A DNA stretch of 64,000 nucleotides from Owenia fusiformis (taxonomy: Eukaryota; Annelida; Polychaeta; Sabellida; Oweniidae). Position 1 is the stretch's first letter. The number at the start of each line of letters is the position of its first letter. Below the pieces are notes generated by a model, which saw nothing but the letters and a program-made list of their open reading frames with translations, made no database searches and was not told the DNA's origin. A program made the position numbers and the translations under genes. This document shows, one piece after another, positions 24,101 through 39,100 of the stretch. The stretch lies in contig CAIIXF020000001.1 in NCBI GenBank assembly GCA_903813345.2, forward strand, positions 39,959,366-40,023,365, in the 5' to 3' direction.

Positions 24101-27100
24101 GATGTTAAACTTCTGATGAAGAGAATTATAGTTGATACTTTATTGGATGCAAATAAAAAGGTAAAACATTGTCCACAATAGGTTCAGCTTTAAAGCAGAT
24201 CAAAGGCACTTAAAATTAAATGGTTAAAATAAATCATTCAATTGAGTTTAATCAAGAAGTTTAATGTGATACGAATTAATCTCATATTCTAACTTGGAAG
24301 GTCAATGACAGATATTATAAAACAAAGCTGACAGTTGATCACACTTATTAAATCAAATGACAATATATGTTGAAAATCCCCCACAAAAATTCAGAATCTT
24401 TGCCCCCATATTTAACGTTATATAGGCTTTACTTTTCCTTGTTTTGTTGTTTTGCACTTAAAGATCCCAAATTACCAGTTGCTAATTTCTTAAAATCACA
24501 AATTCTCAAACAGATGAGCTGGATTTGTAAAAGAGCCATTTCTGATGTTAGAATTTTTAAGGAGAGCTAACTAAGGTGTAGCAAGTTTAAACACCTAAAG
24601 ATTCTACTTAACTCTGCCCTTCCTCATACCAAAATATTGACAAATCAAGTTCAAGGCAAAACATCATATGATCTTCTTGATAACCTTATCTAAATAAACT
24701 AGAAAACAGCAACTCCACAGAGTAGCAAATCCCACTGAACATATTTTATTAAATACTTGGTCACTTTGGACATTACATTTTTAACAAAACATGATACATT
24801 TCTCTTGAAGTTACCATGGCGGCCAGTTTGAAGTACTAGTAAGTGGTCATATTGGAAATTCATTCTTGAATGCAGACGCCCTCTGCCCCATAGTATTCAC
24901 ATACCAAATATGAACAAAATCACTCCACCACTTTTCAAGTTACAGCAAAAATCATAAAATGACATGCAAAGGCAGCCATTTTTCAAGATGTATTACATAT
25001 ATTTTTACATTTCTAGCTTAATTAATGTCCTCTATAACTTTTTTACATATAAACATATTGCTATTCCAGTTTTATATACAGTACCTAAAGTACTGTAAAA
25101 TCGGCACTAAAATGGCTGCCATTTTTTAACAAGTGGCCATTTTGAAAATTGGTTTTCGAGCATAACTTTTACTCCCATACTGTGTACAAAATATGAACAA
25201 AATCGGGTCAATTTGATGAGATAATAATTCCACTTTTATTTCTTGGTAGGGAAATAAAGAAGAAATGAATGAGACAATAAAAAGATATTGAATTTAAAAT
25301 AATATTAATTTTGTCAAACTTGCATTCATGAATTCTAACATATTTGTTGAGTCAGTAAAAAGAACCAATGAATGTCAATGTATACAATTAAACCCACTAA
25401 ATTCCTCGAATTGACAGTCCTCAACACCATTATTTCTAGCCTGGTAAAAAATACACCTATTAAAGCTACAAGGTAAATAATTAACATTTTTACAGTGGAA
25501 AGTTTTTCAATGACAACTGCTGGTGGCAGCGGTGATGGCATCAGTGATGACCCTTTCTATGGACATGTGCTGTATCAATAATAGCTGATATGATTGATTC
25601 AGACATGCAGGGTGGCATATTGTCATTACTCTTTTAAAGGAATATTCCTTGCCAAACCATCTCTCTCCTCATATGGTAGATATATAGGGGTTATGCACTG
25701 GGAGGTTTTGGATACAGGGAATATCCCGAGGGATATTAATATACAATATATTTTCCCGAGGGACCGAAGGGACCGAGGGAAGAAGTATTGTATATCCCAA
25801 GGGATATTCCCTGTATCCAAACCGACCGTGCATAACTGGTGTATCTCATACTTGAGTGGGTTTAGGGTAGATATAACCTTTTCCACCTTTTTCAAATGAC
25901 AAGATATTTATATTTAACATTTTCGTAATATTCTTTTTGTTCAATACAATGAAACTGTAACATTTAAACTTTTTAAAAATTCCCGGGAGCGGGATGGATA
26001 TATTATATCTGCCCGCATTTGGCCTGGAGCGGGACATATACAATATATCCTGCCCGCTCCTCAGATACGATATATATTCCCGGGTGATATCTACCCCAAA
26101 CCCACTCAAGTATGAGATACAACCATATATGTGCTTGCCATGTTTAGCAAAACACGCAAAAATGTTTTGATATGGTCAAATTTGATCACTTAGAAATGTG
26201 ATGCTCAATTCCAGTAAGCTGCCATCTTTTAAAATTTCACACAGGAAGTGATGTCATCGACTCTCAACTTTGCATATAGCATAAGGTGAGGAGCTATTGG
26301 GAATTACAAAACCAGCTAAATATTCTTTTTCAACTTTGTATCTTATTTAATCCTTCTGAAAATCTCTTCTTTTATTCTAAGTTGACAAGCCCTGAAAATA
26401 TTTTTGCACAGAAAGTAATGATCACTTGTCTAGAAGTGATTTTGTGCTACTTTCCTATACTGTTATGGGCAAGGTTATAGAAGTTGAGAGTTGATGACAT
26501 CACTTCCTGCAAGAAATCTTAAAAGATGGCAGCTCACTGGAAATAAGCACTAGATTTTTAAATGATCAATATTGACCATATTAAAATATTTTCCCATGTT
26601 TTGCTAAATATGGAAACTATATATGATTATAGCTACCATATCAAGAGAGAAAGGGTCTGGCAAGGAATATTCCTTTAAGGTGAACTTAAACCAAATGTTG
26701 TGCATGCTTGTTTACTTTTACTATAATAGCTGATGTATTTATTATCATATCAGCCCATATATGTCCTTCACCAAAGTTAGGTAATAGTAATTCAAAATTA
26801 ATCACATGATGCATTTGTTATACAACTTGTTTTGCCAAGTGACATTCCCATATGTGAACACAGCGTGTTTGTGACTTTAACCCCCATATAACGGTTTAAC
26901 CATTTATATAACAGCTTTTACTATGTTAATCAAAATATGGTAATGTGAAATGTTTCAATTTAATTTCAAAAAGTTGATTTTGAAGGACATTTTGTGAATT
27001 TATTTCAAATAAAATTTAAGTTGTCACGCCCATGAAAATAATGTGTTTTACTGCATTGAGTGCTCTATTTTCTAAATGACAGGAATGGGTTATAAGATGA

Positions 27101-30100
27101 AGATTTTTTGGAAACAGTTTTTCAAGTCATGAAAAATAATATTTAAATGATTAAACTATATTTTCAAACTTTGCACAGGGGCTTTAAATATTATTTATAG
27201 AATTTTCTTGGCTCAAATGCAATCAGAGTGAAGTGGGGAGGGGTTCACATTTATAAGGGCTTGTCACTAGACTATCAATATATATACATATTTCTTTTAT
27301 TGACAAAAGTGTCAAAGCATGACACATTAGTCTATGTACAAACTAAGAAACTAATCTTAGCTAAAAACTAACAATAAACTATGAGAATGCATGGATAAAA
27401 TTGAAAACTCAAACATTGATGAAATCCCAAGAATATCTGAGGATAAAAATCTTAGAGGGGTTAATAAAACTCATGGGAAAGAATTTCTTGAACGATGCAA
27501 ATCATCAGACATGAGAATACTTAAAGGGGCAACAAGGCCTGTAGAGAGAAAATAGGAAAATTTTAACTTTTTCTGAGCTAACAAGGCAACATTGGCTTAA
27601 CATCTTCTTTGACATACCTATTTTCTTAAAATATATGGATAAACTATCAATTTCAGCATTAAGAAGTGTAAATTCAGTTCAAAGCTTGAAAAAGGGGAAA
27701 TCCACTTTTTCAATTTTAAGATCCACCATGTTTCAATAGGAATATCAGCTAAAATAATGTTTATCTAGAGGGTTTCTTTGTAGATAATAAAAATAGATGT
27801 TAGTTGTGATATAATATCCAAACTTAAATACATTTTGACACTGGTCCATGATCGTTGAATGGCCCTTCTGCACGAATTGTTGCACCTTTAATATGCGATA
27901 AATTTCTTGAATCAATATAAAATGAGCAGAGTATCACAGACATATTAATGATTATCAAGCTTGGTCTACGTCAGGCTGGACATTTTCCACATGTCCATCC
28001 ATGCTTTTATTGACTGTCATATTTCAAATACCAGGATCATAAATTCAAGATAATTAAAATCAATTCATATTACTTTAGTTCTCTTTACTTCCAACTGTTA
28101 TTGTTATATACACTGACTGAAAATATCATTAATTAATGCAGCAAATCATGGTATGTATATTTGTACCCCTTGGACTCCCAATTCCATCTTTTGTTTAAAA
28201 ATGAAATTGAATTGATAATATGATTTAGCATTCAGAGTTTGTTATTTCTGAATGAATGCAGTTTTAGTCTCTTAGCAAATAATATCAAATTGATTATTCA
28301 GCACAAACTTTAAAATTATTCCAATTGGTTCAATTCTATTCAAGATGCAAGACTATATGAAAATGATATGAGCCCTCACCTTTCCAAGATCTGCCCACCA
28401 TTCGGGAGTTTCTTCTTGACCACGTAGTCTTGGAGGAATGTACCAGAAACACACATTTGTGCACTCAGGCTGCAAATAAAGTGAAAGATTGTATACTGCA
28501 TCAGTTTTTATCAAATATTTGGTTAACAAGTGTTGAATTGATTTGTGTAATCAAATGTTGCCTTTTGTGCTTTCGAATTGTTTAACTATGCTCTGTTCTT
28601 GTTTGTCTGTAATTATTATAAAATAAAATAAACTGGAACCTGGTTAATGCGGAGGTGAGGTAATCTAAACAAAGGGTCATTTAGTACTATGGTGAAGAGG
28701 GTAACCCTGGGATATGTGGAATGGACCTAGACCATACATACAATTGACACAACTCTAAAAGTTGGTTGGTTTTGTTAAGGTATACTCGTGCAAAGGGAGG
28801 GAAATTCCCTTTGAAAGATTTAGTCAGCTGGGCAATTGTTTTTTATATTGAACCATTTACATGCAACAGTAACACATATTATAATCATTTTAAATATGAA
28901 TGGATATACATGCACAATTAAATGAGAGAGAATGTGTATGATGATGACAATACTAAAATTACCTGGCCATTTACAGGCGATACTTCTAAGTAAACATTAT
29001 TTTTCACCTTGAAGGTTCAAGATGTGTGCAGGCGTCGATCATAACTATTAAATAACATCAGCAATCTGATATGGGTTCATTATATCAAATCTGTCAAGAT
29101 TTTGCATTACATTTCAAAATTGAACATGTTGTACTATTGTATTCAGGTATCCCTAATCTATCAAGCAGCAGACATAACAATAACAATTGAAACCTGCAGA
29201 CATAACAATGCTTATCAACAACAAAGTTCACGACTTGATTTTTATGAACTCCAAAAAGTTCAACTAAGGTCATTTCTGTAAAACAGCAAGTAGCGGGATT
29301 TTCCACTCAGAATCAAAACAGGATATTGAACTTCATAATAATAATGTATAAATGTATACTATTTATAACATAATGTTACATTGCTGCACCCTGATTTGGC
29401 TGTGAATCAAATCAGTGTGCGTTGTACCATCTGATGATAATTATAACAGATATGGGAAGGGAAAGATTTAGGGGAAAATTTTAGATTTTTGGTAATTTTT
29501 AATCCCCAGTTATGTGATGTTTGTAAACAAAATATTATTGGAAGTGTCATCAAGCTGCAAGGAAAATGTTAAGATCTCAAAGGGTCTTGCAATTCTAGAA
29601 TACTTTTTGAAACTGATTTGCATGAATTGTCGATGGCGAGTTAACTTTAAAACTAATTGACTTAATTTAATCGTCAAAGATATTTATTCAAAAATGCTGT
29701 CAGGTAAATCAAAATTAATTCTACTTTGTGCAATTTATACAATTCTAATATAAACTTCTTTCTTCACACTCTAAACGCCCAAATGTAAACACTTGTTAAT
29801 TTCATTAAATATTATAGTTCGCTTTAGTGATATGGTAATATTCTTTAGTAGAAAATCATTAATTCTGAAATTTTTCGAACATGAGGACAAAGTTCCGCAG
29901 GTTAAATCAGATGGTCTTAACAATAATTCCATTCCAAGTCAGCTCTAAACAGGGTACCCCTTTGCTAATGCACTATTTTTGTACAGGGGCATGTAAAACA
30001 TGTTTAATACTGTCAGATAATAAATAAACAACTAGAAAAACGGCAACTCCATAGAGTGGTAAATCCCAATAAACTAAACAAACTTTGATAAATAAGGATA

Positions 30101-33100
30101 GTGATCGACCCATGGCCCTGTGCTCACACAGTGAATATAGATGCGAGTAGAAATAATCTTGTCATATTTGAAATCTACAGTACATGTAAAAGTAAGTCTA
30201 GAAATATGGTTTCAAAATTGTTGATCAACATTTTTTTGAAAATGTGACTTCTATAGTCCTGGGAGATTTCCCATAGACCTCATGTTATAAAATCACAAAA
30301 AGTTAAATATTTTTTCTTGTATTGGACAGATGATATTGTCTTTTACTGGACATATTTAAATTTGTATAACTATCAGATACATAAGGGTGATATGAAAACT
30401 GAACCACTAAAACTGATGAATATTCAAGTTAAAAGGAAGTTTCTACTATAACTGCTATGCTATCTGACCTGAATGAGCCACCTGATGGTGAAACTGGTAA
30501 CCACCTACTCGCTTAGACTAAGCTTGTATTCGCAAATGCAACAAAAATAGTAGGTTAATCTGGTAGCCGACAGGTGTTAGTTGCATGGACCAATGGACAG
30601 ATGGACGGAAGGACACCTAGTCGATCCCATACTATATCTATTCAATCCTATAACTTTTTACTCTATCTATGATATTCTTAGGAATTTTCCCCATATGTTA
30701 TGCTCAAAAATATCAATACATGTACATTCGCATTCTAAGTGATTTTACATTCAATAGAATAACTCTTTTTTAATATATGTACTCAAGAATACTTTTTTAT
30801 AATTCATTCCTATTCAATGAACTTGAAATATACTGTCAGGTCATTACCATCAAGATTTCTTTCAAATAAGATCAATTGAGTAAATATTGGACTTGATTTT
30901 TTGAACACAAGTTTATTCCATAAGTCAACTAAAAATATATAAAAAATATATACAAAAACAATTTAGCAGCAATTTTAATCAATAAGAAAAGGAATACACC
31001 AAAGTTAAATAGTCTTTTCTAGGTTCTGAACAAATTCCCAGTATATTATTTTACTAATCTTTGACTGAGTAAGGAACTTTTGTACATGTGCTTTATTTCT
31101 TTCATAATCAGTGATATTTAGACAGGTTCCAATTTCAGAATATCTCAAGGGAAAGACTTTTTGAGGCATTTTTTAGAAAAAGCAACTGACCTATTTTTTC
31201 TGGATCAGTTTTTCATGCTGATAAAGATATTAAAAGATGACAGCTCAACGGGGTGGTCACGACACTGCATTTTAGCGTTTTTACCCCCCTAGGAAATTAT
31301 CTTAGGGGATACTATAATATTAGTTCATAACTCGAAGGATATATAAACTATTGTTCTGAGTTCTACAGCATACATTGTTAGTACAGAGATGAATACTATC
31401 CTAAAGTTATAGGTTGATATCTTTGTTGGTTTCGGAAAAATACAATTAATTAGAAAAAATATGCAATTATTGTCATTTTTTCTTGTTTATTTTATATTTG
31501 TAGCTTCAAGCAAAATGTGATAACTTTAACAGCTCAAAGTAGTATTCTAACAACATTCCCAAGCTATGTTTGATATTGTAATACATCTATTATAGTGATG
31601 AAGTACTATTTTGTAATTTTAATATGACTTTATAATGCCCTACCCCTGGTAAATAGAAGAAAGTTGGTGTGGTTTTCTTCTGGTTTTAACATTTTATTGA
31701 CTTCTTAGTTGAAGATACAATCAATTCTGTCAGTTAACCATGAGTACCTTTACAATGGTTAACTATTCCCATGAATAGAGGGTTGGGACCTCAAAAATAC
31801 CAGAACTGTTAAGTGGCATCCTTGGGCATCCCTCTTCAGAGCATTTTCCTTATACTCCGATGAAATCTGCAGGGGATACTATAAGAAACCTATATATCTT
31901 AGATACTAATGAAGATACTGAATTCAAATTTTCAGGATTTGGTCCTGGTATGATAGGTAATCTGTATGACAAAAATGACAAAAAGAAAAAACTCTGTTGC
32001 CATAGTAACAAGAATGCCACACTATTTGTTTCCTAAGAAATGTGTTTTAAGAGGTTTTGTCATTCTCTTCATATTTTTAATTCTAAATATGTCTACAATG
32101 TGGGATGATTAGAATAATGGTAAAGTAATCTTTTCTATTGTTTTATTGTTCTCTAAAACAGAAGTTGCTAAGGCACATAGATATATAGAAAAAATGATGG
32201 GATGATCACTCTATTTGTCAGGAAATTAAAATGGAAACTGAAAAATGAGTTTCTTCCCACTGAATAGCAATTAATTTGGTAGACCGATGGCTGACACGCA
32301 CAAGAGAAAACGTTTATCAGTTCTATGTCATTGTGTTGTTATTTTTATTTATCGTGGTCTGGGACTTATAACACCTAATGCCGAGTCTTCTCCAACTGCA
32401 AAGGAAGGCAAGATTTTAATAATGAACATTCATATATCTCAACAAATATGGCCTAAGACAATGATGAGGAAACTCTGAGGGAAAATTAGACGAAACATTA
32501 ATGTGAGTGTTCCAAAAATAACACTAACATGTTTTGGAAAAGTTATGCTCTCGGGTGAATCAGTGCTCATTTAAGGATAGTCTGAATCAGGTGAATTTTT
32601 TAACCTAATTGTACCCCTCCCCAAAACCCCCAAATTTTGACGAAATTGTCGAAAAGTGGCAAACAACATTCATTAAAGTTCAATATGGCTATTTCGCTTC
32701 TATTTCATAAAGATATGATACGATCTCAGGTCAATCAATAAATTTCACAAGTGACACTCTATCTTATGAAGAAAATACTATCGTATATTTGAAGACATGT
32801 CAAAAATTTGGTGGAAATAAATTGTGTCACTCCTGATTTGACCTGCAAATGTTCAGGTAAGTTATCACAAACAATTTCAGACAGTCATATCTTTGATTAT
32901 GACTATTTCCTGACCATGAAGACAGGTATACAGGGATAATAAAGTCAATCGGACTCGGAGATATTTCACTAGCAATCAACCCATCAATATATTTTTTCAA
33001 AGTTGTTGACCTCATTTTCACCAAAAATGCAATCATTTTAACAATGTTTCATGCATTACTATTCTTTATTTTAATATATCAAATAGCTCTTGAAACGAAA

Positions 33101-36100
33101 ACTGAATTCACCTAAGATTAGTGTTCCCCATGTTATTTCCCCTTTGAAAAAATTCATGCTATCCATTGGTTTCAGTTCATTTTGGTCATCCAAATTCAGT
33201 GTCTTTAAAGTCCCTGGAGCAATCCACTTTTCCTCTTAGGAAATAGAACATGTCTCAAAGCATATTCTAATTATGCATTCAACAATATAATTAAAGGTTG
33301 TATCTTTGGTTAAAAACTAGGTCATCATTTTTAGTAAAAAGTATGTTGATTGGGCCATTCCCTTTAATATCACTTAGGTCTGATTATTCATTATATTTAC
33401 TTTTCTTGAAGATAATGAATAGATCTAAAAGACATACCTATGTTCATGGTCAGAAAATATTCATAATTCAAGTTAGAATTGACCTTTTTCCATATAGATG
33501 AAAAATAGATGGCATCATGGGTATTGGTAGAGCTTGGGTAGGGCTAGAATACATGTAAATGTATTGCCAGAGTCACTTAATTTCTTGATTTAAGAAGGAA
33601 TTCCATTTGGATCAACTTAAAACATCATTGGAATGTAACTTTATGATCTTATTGACATGTGGATTGTGATTTCGCATTAAAATTGTGATCCTTGGAAGAG
33701 TAAATGAACTTTTTAAGGTTTTCAGCATTGTGTCAATGGGGATTTAGCCCGACCTTTTTTAGACAACCAGTAAATCATTAGAATTTGAATAATGGTAAAT
33801 TACAGTGCAAATCAAAGTTGTTTTGATAGAGAATTACTCACATAATTCAAATATGCCATCAGACGGAAGAAAACATTAGTTTTTAATGGTTAAAAATGCA
33901 GATCTCCTAAAATCTCATTAAAAACAAGACCTTAACGAGATTTCAAAGCTATATGGAAAAAGGACCATTGTCTGAAGTTGTTTGCGATAACCTACATGCT
34001 CCTTTATAACATTATTATGTAAATACTATCAAATGCTTTAGTCGTGACAGTTGAAGTAAACTGAAGTCTTGGTATTTAAAGGCAGAATCAGATCTATGTA
34101 GAGTAAACGAAATTGAAAGCAACATGTACAGTTGACAGTACAGTGTGATGCAACATCGGTGGGAAAGTCATCTTTGGTTAATAAAAAAGATTCTTAGCTA
34201 CTTTTCTAACATCTGGCTGTGATACATCATGGCTTAATGAGGACTCTGCTATATGGTCAGATGATGAGAACTAACAGTTTTACGGAACTTTTGCCATGTT
34301 TTGCACATTGTAAATGAGCCTTCTGAATGGGTTGTAAAGGTATATACCAGGAGGTATATATGGCTCAAATGACTCGTGCCCTAGTACATAGGGCACTGTA
34401 GTACATTACTTGTGCATGGTGACCACCATAGTCTAGTTGCTCAAATGAGATCAATTGATGATTATAATGTTTAGACTTTATGTCAATGTCCTCTCTAGTA
34501 TGTGATTACACTAGATTTCATTATGATACATGTACTAAATTGAAAACTTACATATAAAATATCTTAAGTCCTATATTCTAATAATAAATGAATTAGAATG
34601 TCACCTAACAATTGGTGATGGTATAGATTTATTGATTTGGTGTCTATCAATACATGTTTTTAACTTAATGCTGCAAAATGATTAAATTCACCACATCCAC
34701 TTTCTTCAATTTTCCAGGGATAGGGGACTATAAAGTCATATTAAAATTACAAAATAGTACTTCATAACTAAAATAGATGTATTACAATACCCCATATAGC
34801 TTGGAAATGATTTTAGAATACTACTATGAGCTGTTAAAGCTGTCATATTTTGCTTAAAGCTACAAATATAAAATTGGCAAGACAAAAATTGCGTATCTTT
34901 TTCCTGTTTATTGTATTTTTTCTGAGACCAATAAGGGTATCAACCTATAACTTTAGGATAGTATTCATATTTGTACTAGCAATGTATGGTGTACAACTCA
35001 GAACAATAGCTCATATATCCTTTGAGTTATGAACTAGTTTCATAGTACCCCCTAGAATATTTTCCTAGGGGGGTAAACATGCCAAAATTCAGTGTCGTGA
35101 CCACCCCGTTGAGCTGTCATCTTTTAATATCTTTATCAGCATGAAAAATTGATCGAGTAAAAATAGGTCTGTTGCTTTTTCTAAAAAATGCCTCAAAAAC
35201 TTGAATTATTAGAATTGGAACTCCATGATGTCTCTTAGCCAAGATTTTGGAATAGTGTTTGTATTTTGTATATTAGTATTTTGTAGTATATATTGAACAT
35301 TTTGATTTTTGGTATGTTTCCCCCATGTATTACACATAGCTTGTTCAGCTCTCAGTTTAGTATTATGTTCAGCTTCTTTTTCTTTCTGTTGTGTGTAAAT
35401 TCTCAGAACATGAACAAAATCTCTCCAGAAACTATTCGAAATTTTTTCCTCATTTTTTGAAGTGATTTTGAATCATACCTAAAAAGCTCATTTCTTGATC
35501 TTACATTGATGATTTTTAAGGCAGTTTCTTGCCAAGAGCCATCTCTAAGAAGTTTTTGCATCCATGTAAGTTTGAGGGATTGTTCAAACAGCGTTGGTTC
35601 AATCATTTTCAAGCCTCCATCTTCAACATTTTGAACTAATTGTGAGGAGCTTACTTTTGCTACTATGACATTGAACAATGGCTCCCTTTAGAGCTCACAT
35701 TGCTATGTACTAAACAAAATGTATTGATAGGACCTGAGAGTATAAATGAGATGACAATCATCCTAAATAATATGCTATGTATTTTTAAAAGGGATGTTTA
35801 TTTGTGCAAATATTCTATTCTAAAACCAACACTTAAAACTTTTATAAGTAATGTGAAGGAATATTTTATCATGGACAAATGGGTTGGCAGGGGCGATAAG
35901 TGGAAAATCATGGAATCAAAATTAAACAAATGAAACTGATGATTTTTTCCTTTAAATAAAAAAATGCCAATGGTATAACGTCTCTTAAAGACTAACTTTT
36001 AACCAATACTGTATTGTAAAATTGTAAAATGTATGTTTACCATGTAACTGTACTGTAATTGTTTTTTGCAATTGCTTTAATATGCTTATTTTTTGAAATA

Positions 36101-39100
36101 AAAAAAATTATTAAAAAAAAAATTAAATAGTCTTAAGCTTAGTGTTAGGCCAATGCGTTTTCTCTTGTAAAAGAACTCATTGAGATGATTAAGATAATTT
36201 TGACTTTAAGACCCCAACATGTTTTTTTCTGGGGTTTTTTCTACACCAGTTTTTTAATATTTATTGCATTTTGCGTTTTTAGACACAGTTATCCTCTTTA
36301 AAAGAAAAATGCCCCTGAAATGGGAAAATAACATGGGAAATATTTTTGCCACTTTATCCCAAATTAATGCATTAATGACACAGGTTAGCTGTGTCTCAAA
36401 ACGCAACATTTTGATTCATCAAACATTGAAAAACAGGTGTAGGAAGGGCTGAAAATCAGGACAACATTTCAGAAAAAAAAGGTTGGCGGGTTGTTTGCAC
36501 CGTCCCTGTCCCAAAGTCCAAATAATTTTAATTTTGAGTTTGAAATTTTTGAATTTGAACTTCTGAGAGCTTGTAGATAATTTTGAAAAAAAGGTCAATT
36601 TGAAACAAGTTGAAAAAAGACCTTTTTGACCTTGAGAAGGTCAAATCTTTCTTGACCTTGAGAATGTCATTGAAGGTCAAATCTATAGTCAAGTAAATGA
36701 TTTTGAAAATAAAAATTGGTCAATTTGAAGTAAGTTGAAAAAATATCTATTTAACCTTTCTATGACCTTGAGATTGTCATTAAAGATCAAATCTATAGTC
36801 AGATTTGAACTCCTGGTACTTTGGTCAATTTGAAGCACATTGATAAAAGACCTTTTTGACGTTTTTGACCTTGAAAAGGTCATTGAAGGTCAAATCTTAA
36901 ATGTAAAGTCAGATTTGAACTTCTGAAAACTTGTAAATGATTTGGAAAAAAATTGAAGTCAGTCTAAACAGTATTTGTTAAGTTATTGGGAAGTTTTAAG
37001 AATTCATTACAGACGCCAACTACCGCCCGCCACCCGCCGATCGCAAACCACCAACCCCGCCACAAAAAATGGAGACCATAACAATATGTCACCACTTCTT
37101 GGTGGTGACATAATTCTTGGTGGTGACATAAAAAACAATACCATTTTTGTAATCTTCCCTAAATTGCCTTAAATTTGAGTGTAATAAAGCCATACTTTGG
37201 AGATCAGAATATTATTGCAAAATCCCAAATAAGGCTGCCATTTTGAATTTAAGAAGGCCCAAATCAGAAAAACCTTTGCTTTTCCAAGAAAGGTCATGGT
37301 TTAATACATATTTCCTACCTGATCATAAACAAGTCTAAATCCTGGAGTCTCCCTCAGCTTGTTGGCTAAGTAACTGAAAATACAAACAAGACACACAGTG
37401 ATAAATATCACACTTTTTTATCAAAAAATTCAATTCCTTTTTTTGAAAATGTAAAAATGTTCAAAATCGTACAAACCAGACAAAAAAGTGTCTGACAAGT
37501 GCATGTTTAAGAATCTTAGACTGATATCTTTGAAGATGCATATTGCTTGTGCACAGTGGTGTTAAATGTATAATCCTTTAATACCAACCTTGATTTTTCA
37601 AATGCATTGTTGATCTCCTTTTCAAAGCCAATGTTTCCCTTAGCTTTCCACATAAGCCACAGCTTAAATACATCCACCTTACGCCCACACTGCACTGATT
37701 TGTCACCAGTGTCATATGACACATCATAGTTCTTGTCTTGTTGAAAAAGATATCTGGCGCTGGCAGAGTGACATGCGTTCAGGAGATTCTAAAATGAATC
37801 AAACTCCCATAAAACATGATGAATTCACCTATGCTGTGTGGTCTTCTTCAATAATTTGCACCATGGTAAATTCACAATTTCAGAATATTTTGTCCAATGT
37901 TACCTTGTCTAATCACTGTAACAATCAAAACTTTTTTCAGAACTTTTTTCAGGCATTTTTCTGTACGTTGAATAATATGAAAATAATATATAATAATATA
38001 TAATAAAAAGCACCTTGTGTTTGGTAAGGAACACAGCACACTGGAGCGGAGTTCCCATCATCTTATGAGGATTCCAAGCCATGGAGTCACATCTGAAATA
38101 TCACTAGTTTTTAACAAGCATATTCAGCCTTTTTGGAAGTATTGATATCACTGTACTGGGGAAGAACCAGATTTTTGTGTTATACATGCTTAAATAATCA
38201 ACTGACTTAGACTAAAAATAACTGACTTCTTGGCATGCTTTTATGATGCGATGCACCCCTGCTCAACACTGATCTCCTCCTCTAACAACCACCAACTTAC
38301 CTCTCCACACCAGCCATGAGTGACCTATGTTTCCTGGACATGAGGACTCCCCCTCCCCAGGCTGCATCTACATGCATCCAAAGTGAGTACTTCTCACAGA
38401 TGTCGGCAATAGCATTAAATGGGTCGTATGCGCCAACAACTGTTGTTGCAGCAGTGGCATTCACCATTAGTGGGTATAGACCCTAAATGAAAGTAAAGAT
38501 ATACAGCATATGAAAGTATGAATGCAATATACAGACTTTTGGACTTAAAGAATTTATATTCTCAAAGCGAAATTAAAACTAGAAAAACTATTCATGCATT
38601 AATACATCATGAAGCAGACTTTTATATTCATGCAAATAAGCCCTTTGCAACTCAATGCTCTGACATAAGTATGACAAATATGACACTGTATAATCCGTAC
38701 CTGATCTTTAGCTGCAATGATAGCCTTCTCCAGTGCTACAGGGTCCATCTTGCCCCTAGCATCACATGCAACCTTGATGAGGTACTTTGTACCAATCCCC
38801 ATGAATGAAACGCCTTTAAGTAGCGAGTAGTGGCTCTAGAGGAAAGAAATTATCAATGGATTTACAATGGACAATCATGGTTGTACAGCATATCAATTTT
38901 TGTTTCCCATACGCATTTCCAAATAACATGCAGCATGGATTTTACATTATCAGTGTAGAGTTTGAATTGAGATTTTAGATCAAACTCTTTATGATTTTAT
39001 ATTCCTGATTTTTTAGGTTTATAAGTACGTTAACCTCCACATGGCTCCTCCAGGCTGGGTATTGAGCTCGGCCAAAAAGAGAAAAGAACTGTGTTCCAAA

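Larger units (their letters stand above)
25634..26678. mobile_element. TTAA-flanked foldback element, 1045 bp, with nested insertions
   Basis: TTAA at both ends flanks 17-bp perfect terminal repeats, AGGAATATTCCTTGCCA and its complement. The two arms pair over about 200 bases once two hairpin elements in the left arm (25689-26121) are set aside. For example, left 26211-26265 (GCTGCCATCTTTTAAAA and on) pairs with right 26483-26538. No coding sequence. A TTAA target suggests piggyBac-type mobilisation. Confidence 0.8.
21303..28379. other. Decarboxylase B intron 12 (7 kb)
   Basis: Repeat-rich intron between the last two coding exons. It holds the X-box repeats (22640-23180), a fragment of the GGCAACTCC family (24695-25240), the nested hairpin element (25634-26678) and a LINE 3' end (27270-27420). 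The rest is AT-rich with no exon seen. A small foldback (TATTCATTGTCA / TGACAATGAATA) lies at about 23751-23816. Confidence 0.7.
28470..37318. other. Decarboxylase B intron 11 (8.8 kb)
   Basis: It contains a degraded repeat copy (30030-30640), the composite LINE and foldback insertion (31005-36134) and AGGTCAAAT-type repeats (36530-37170). 28470-30030 is AT-rich with no exon recognised. Confidence 0.7.
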
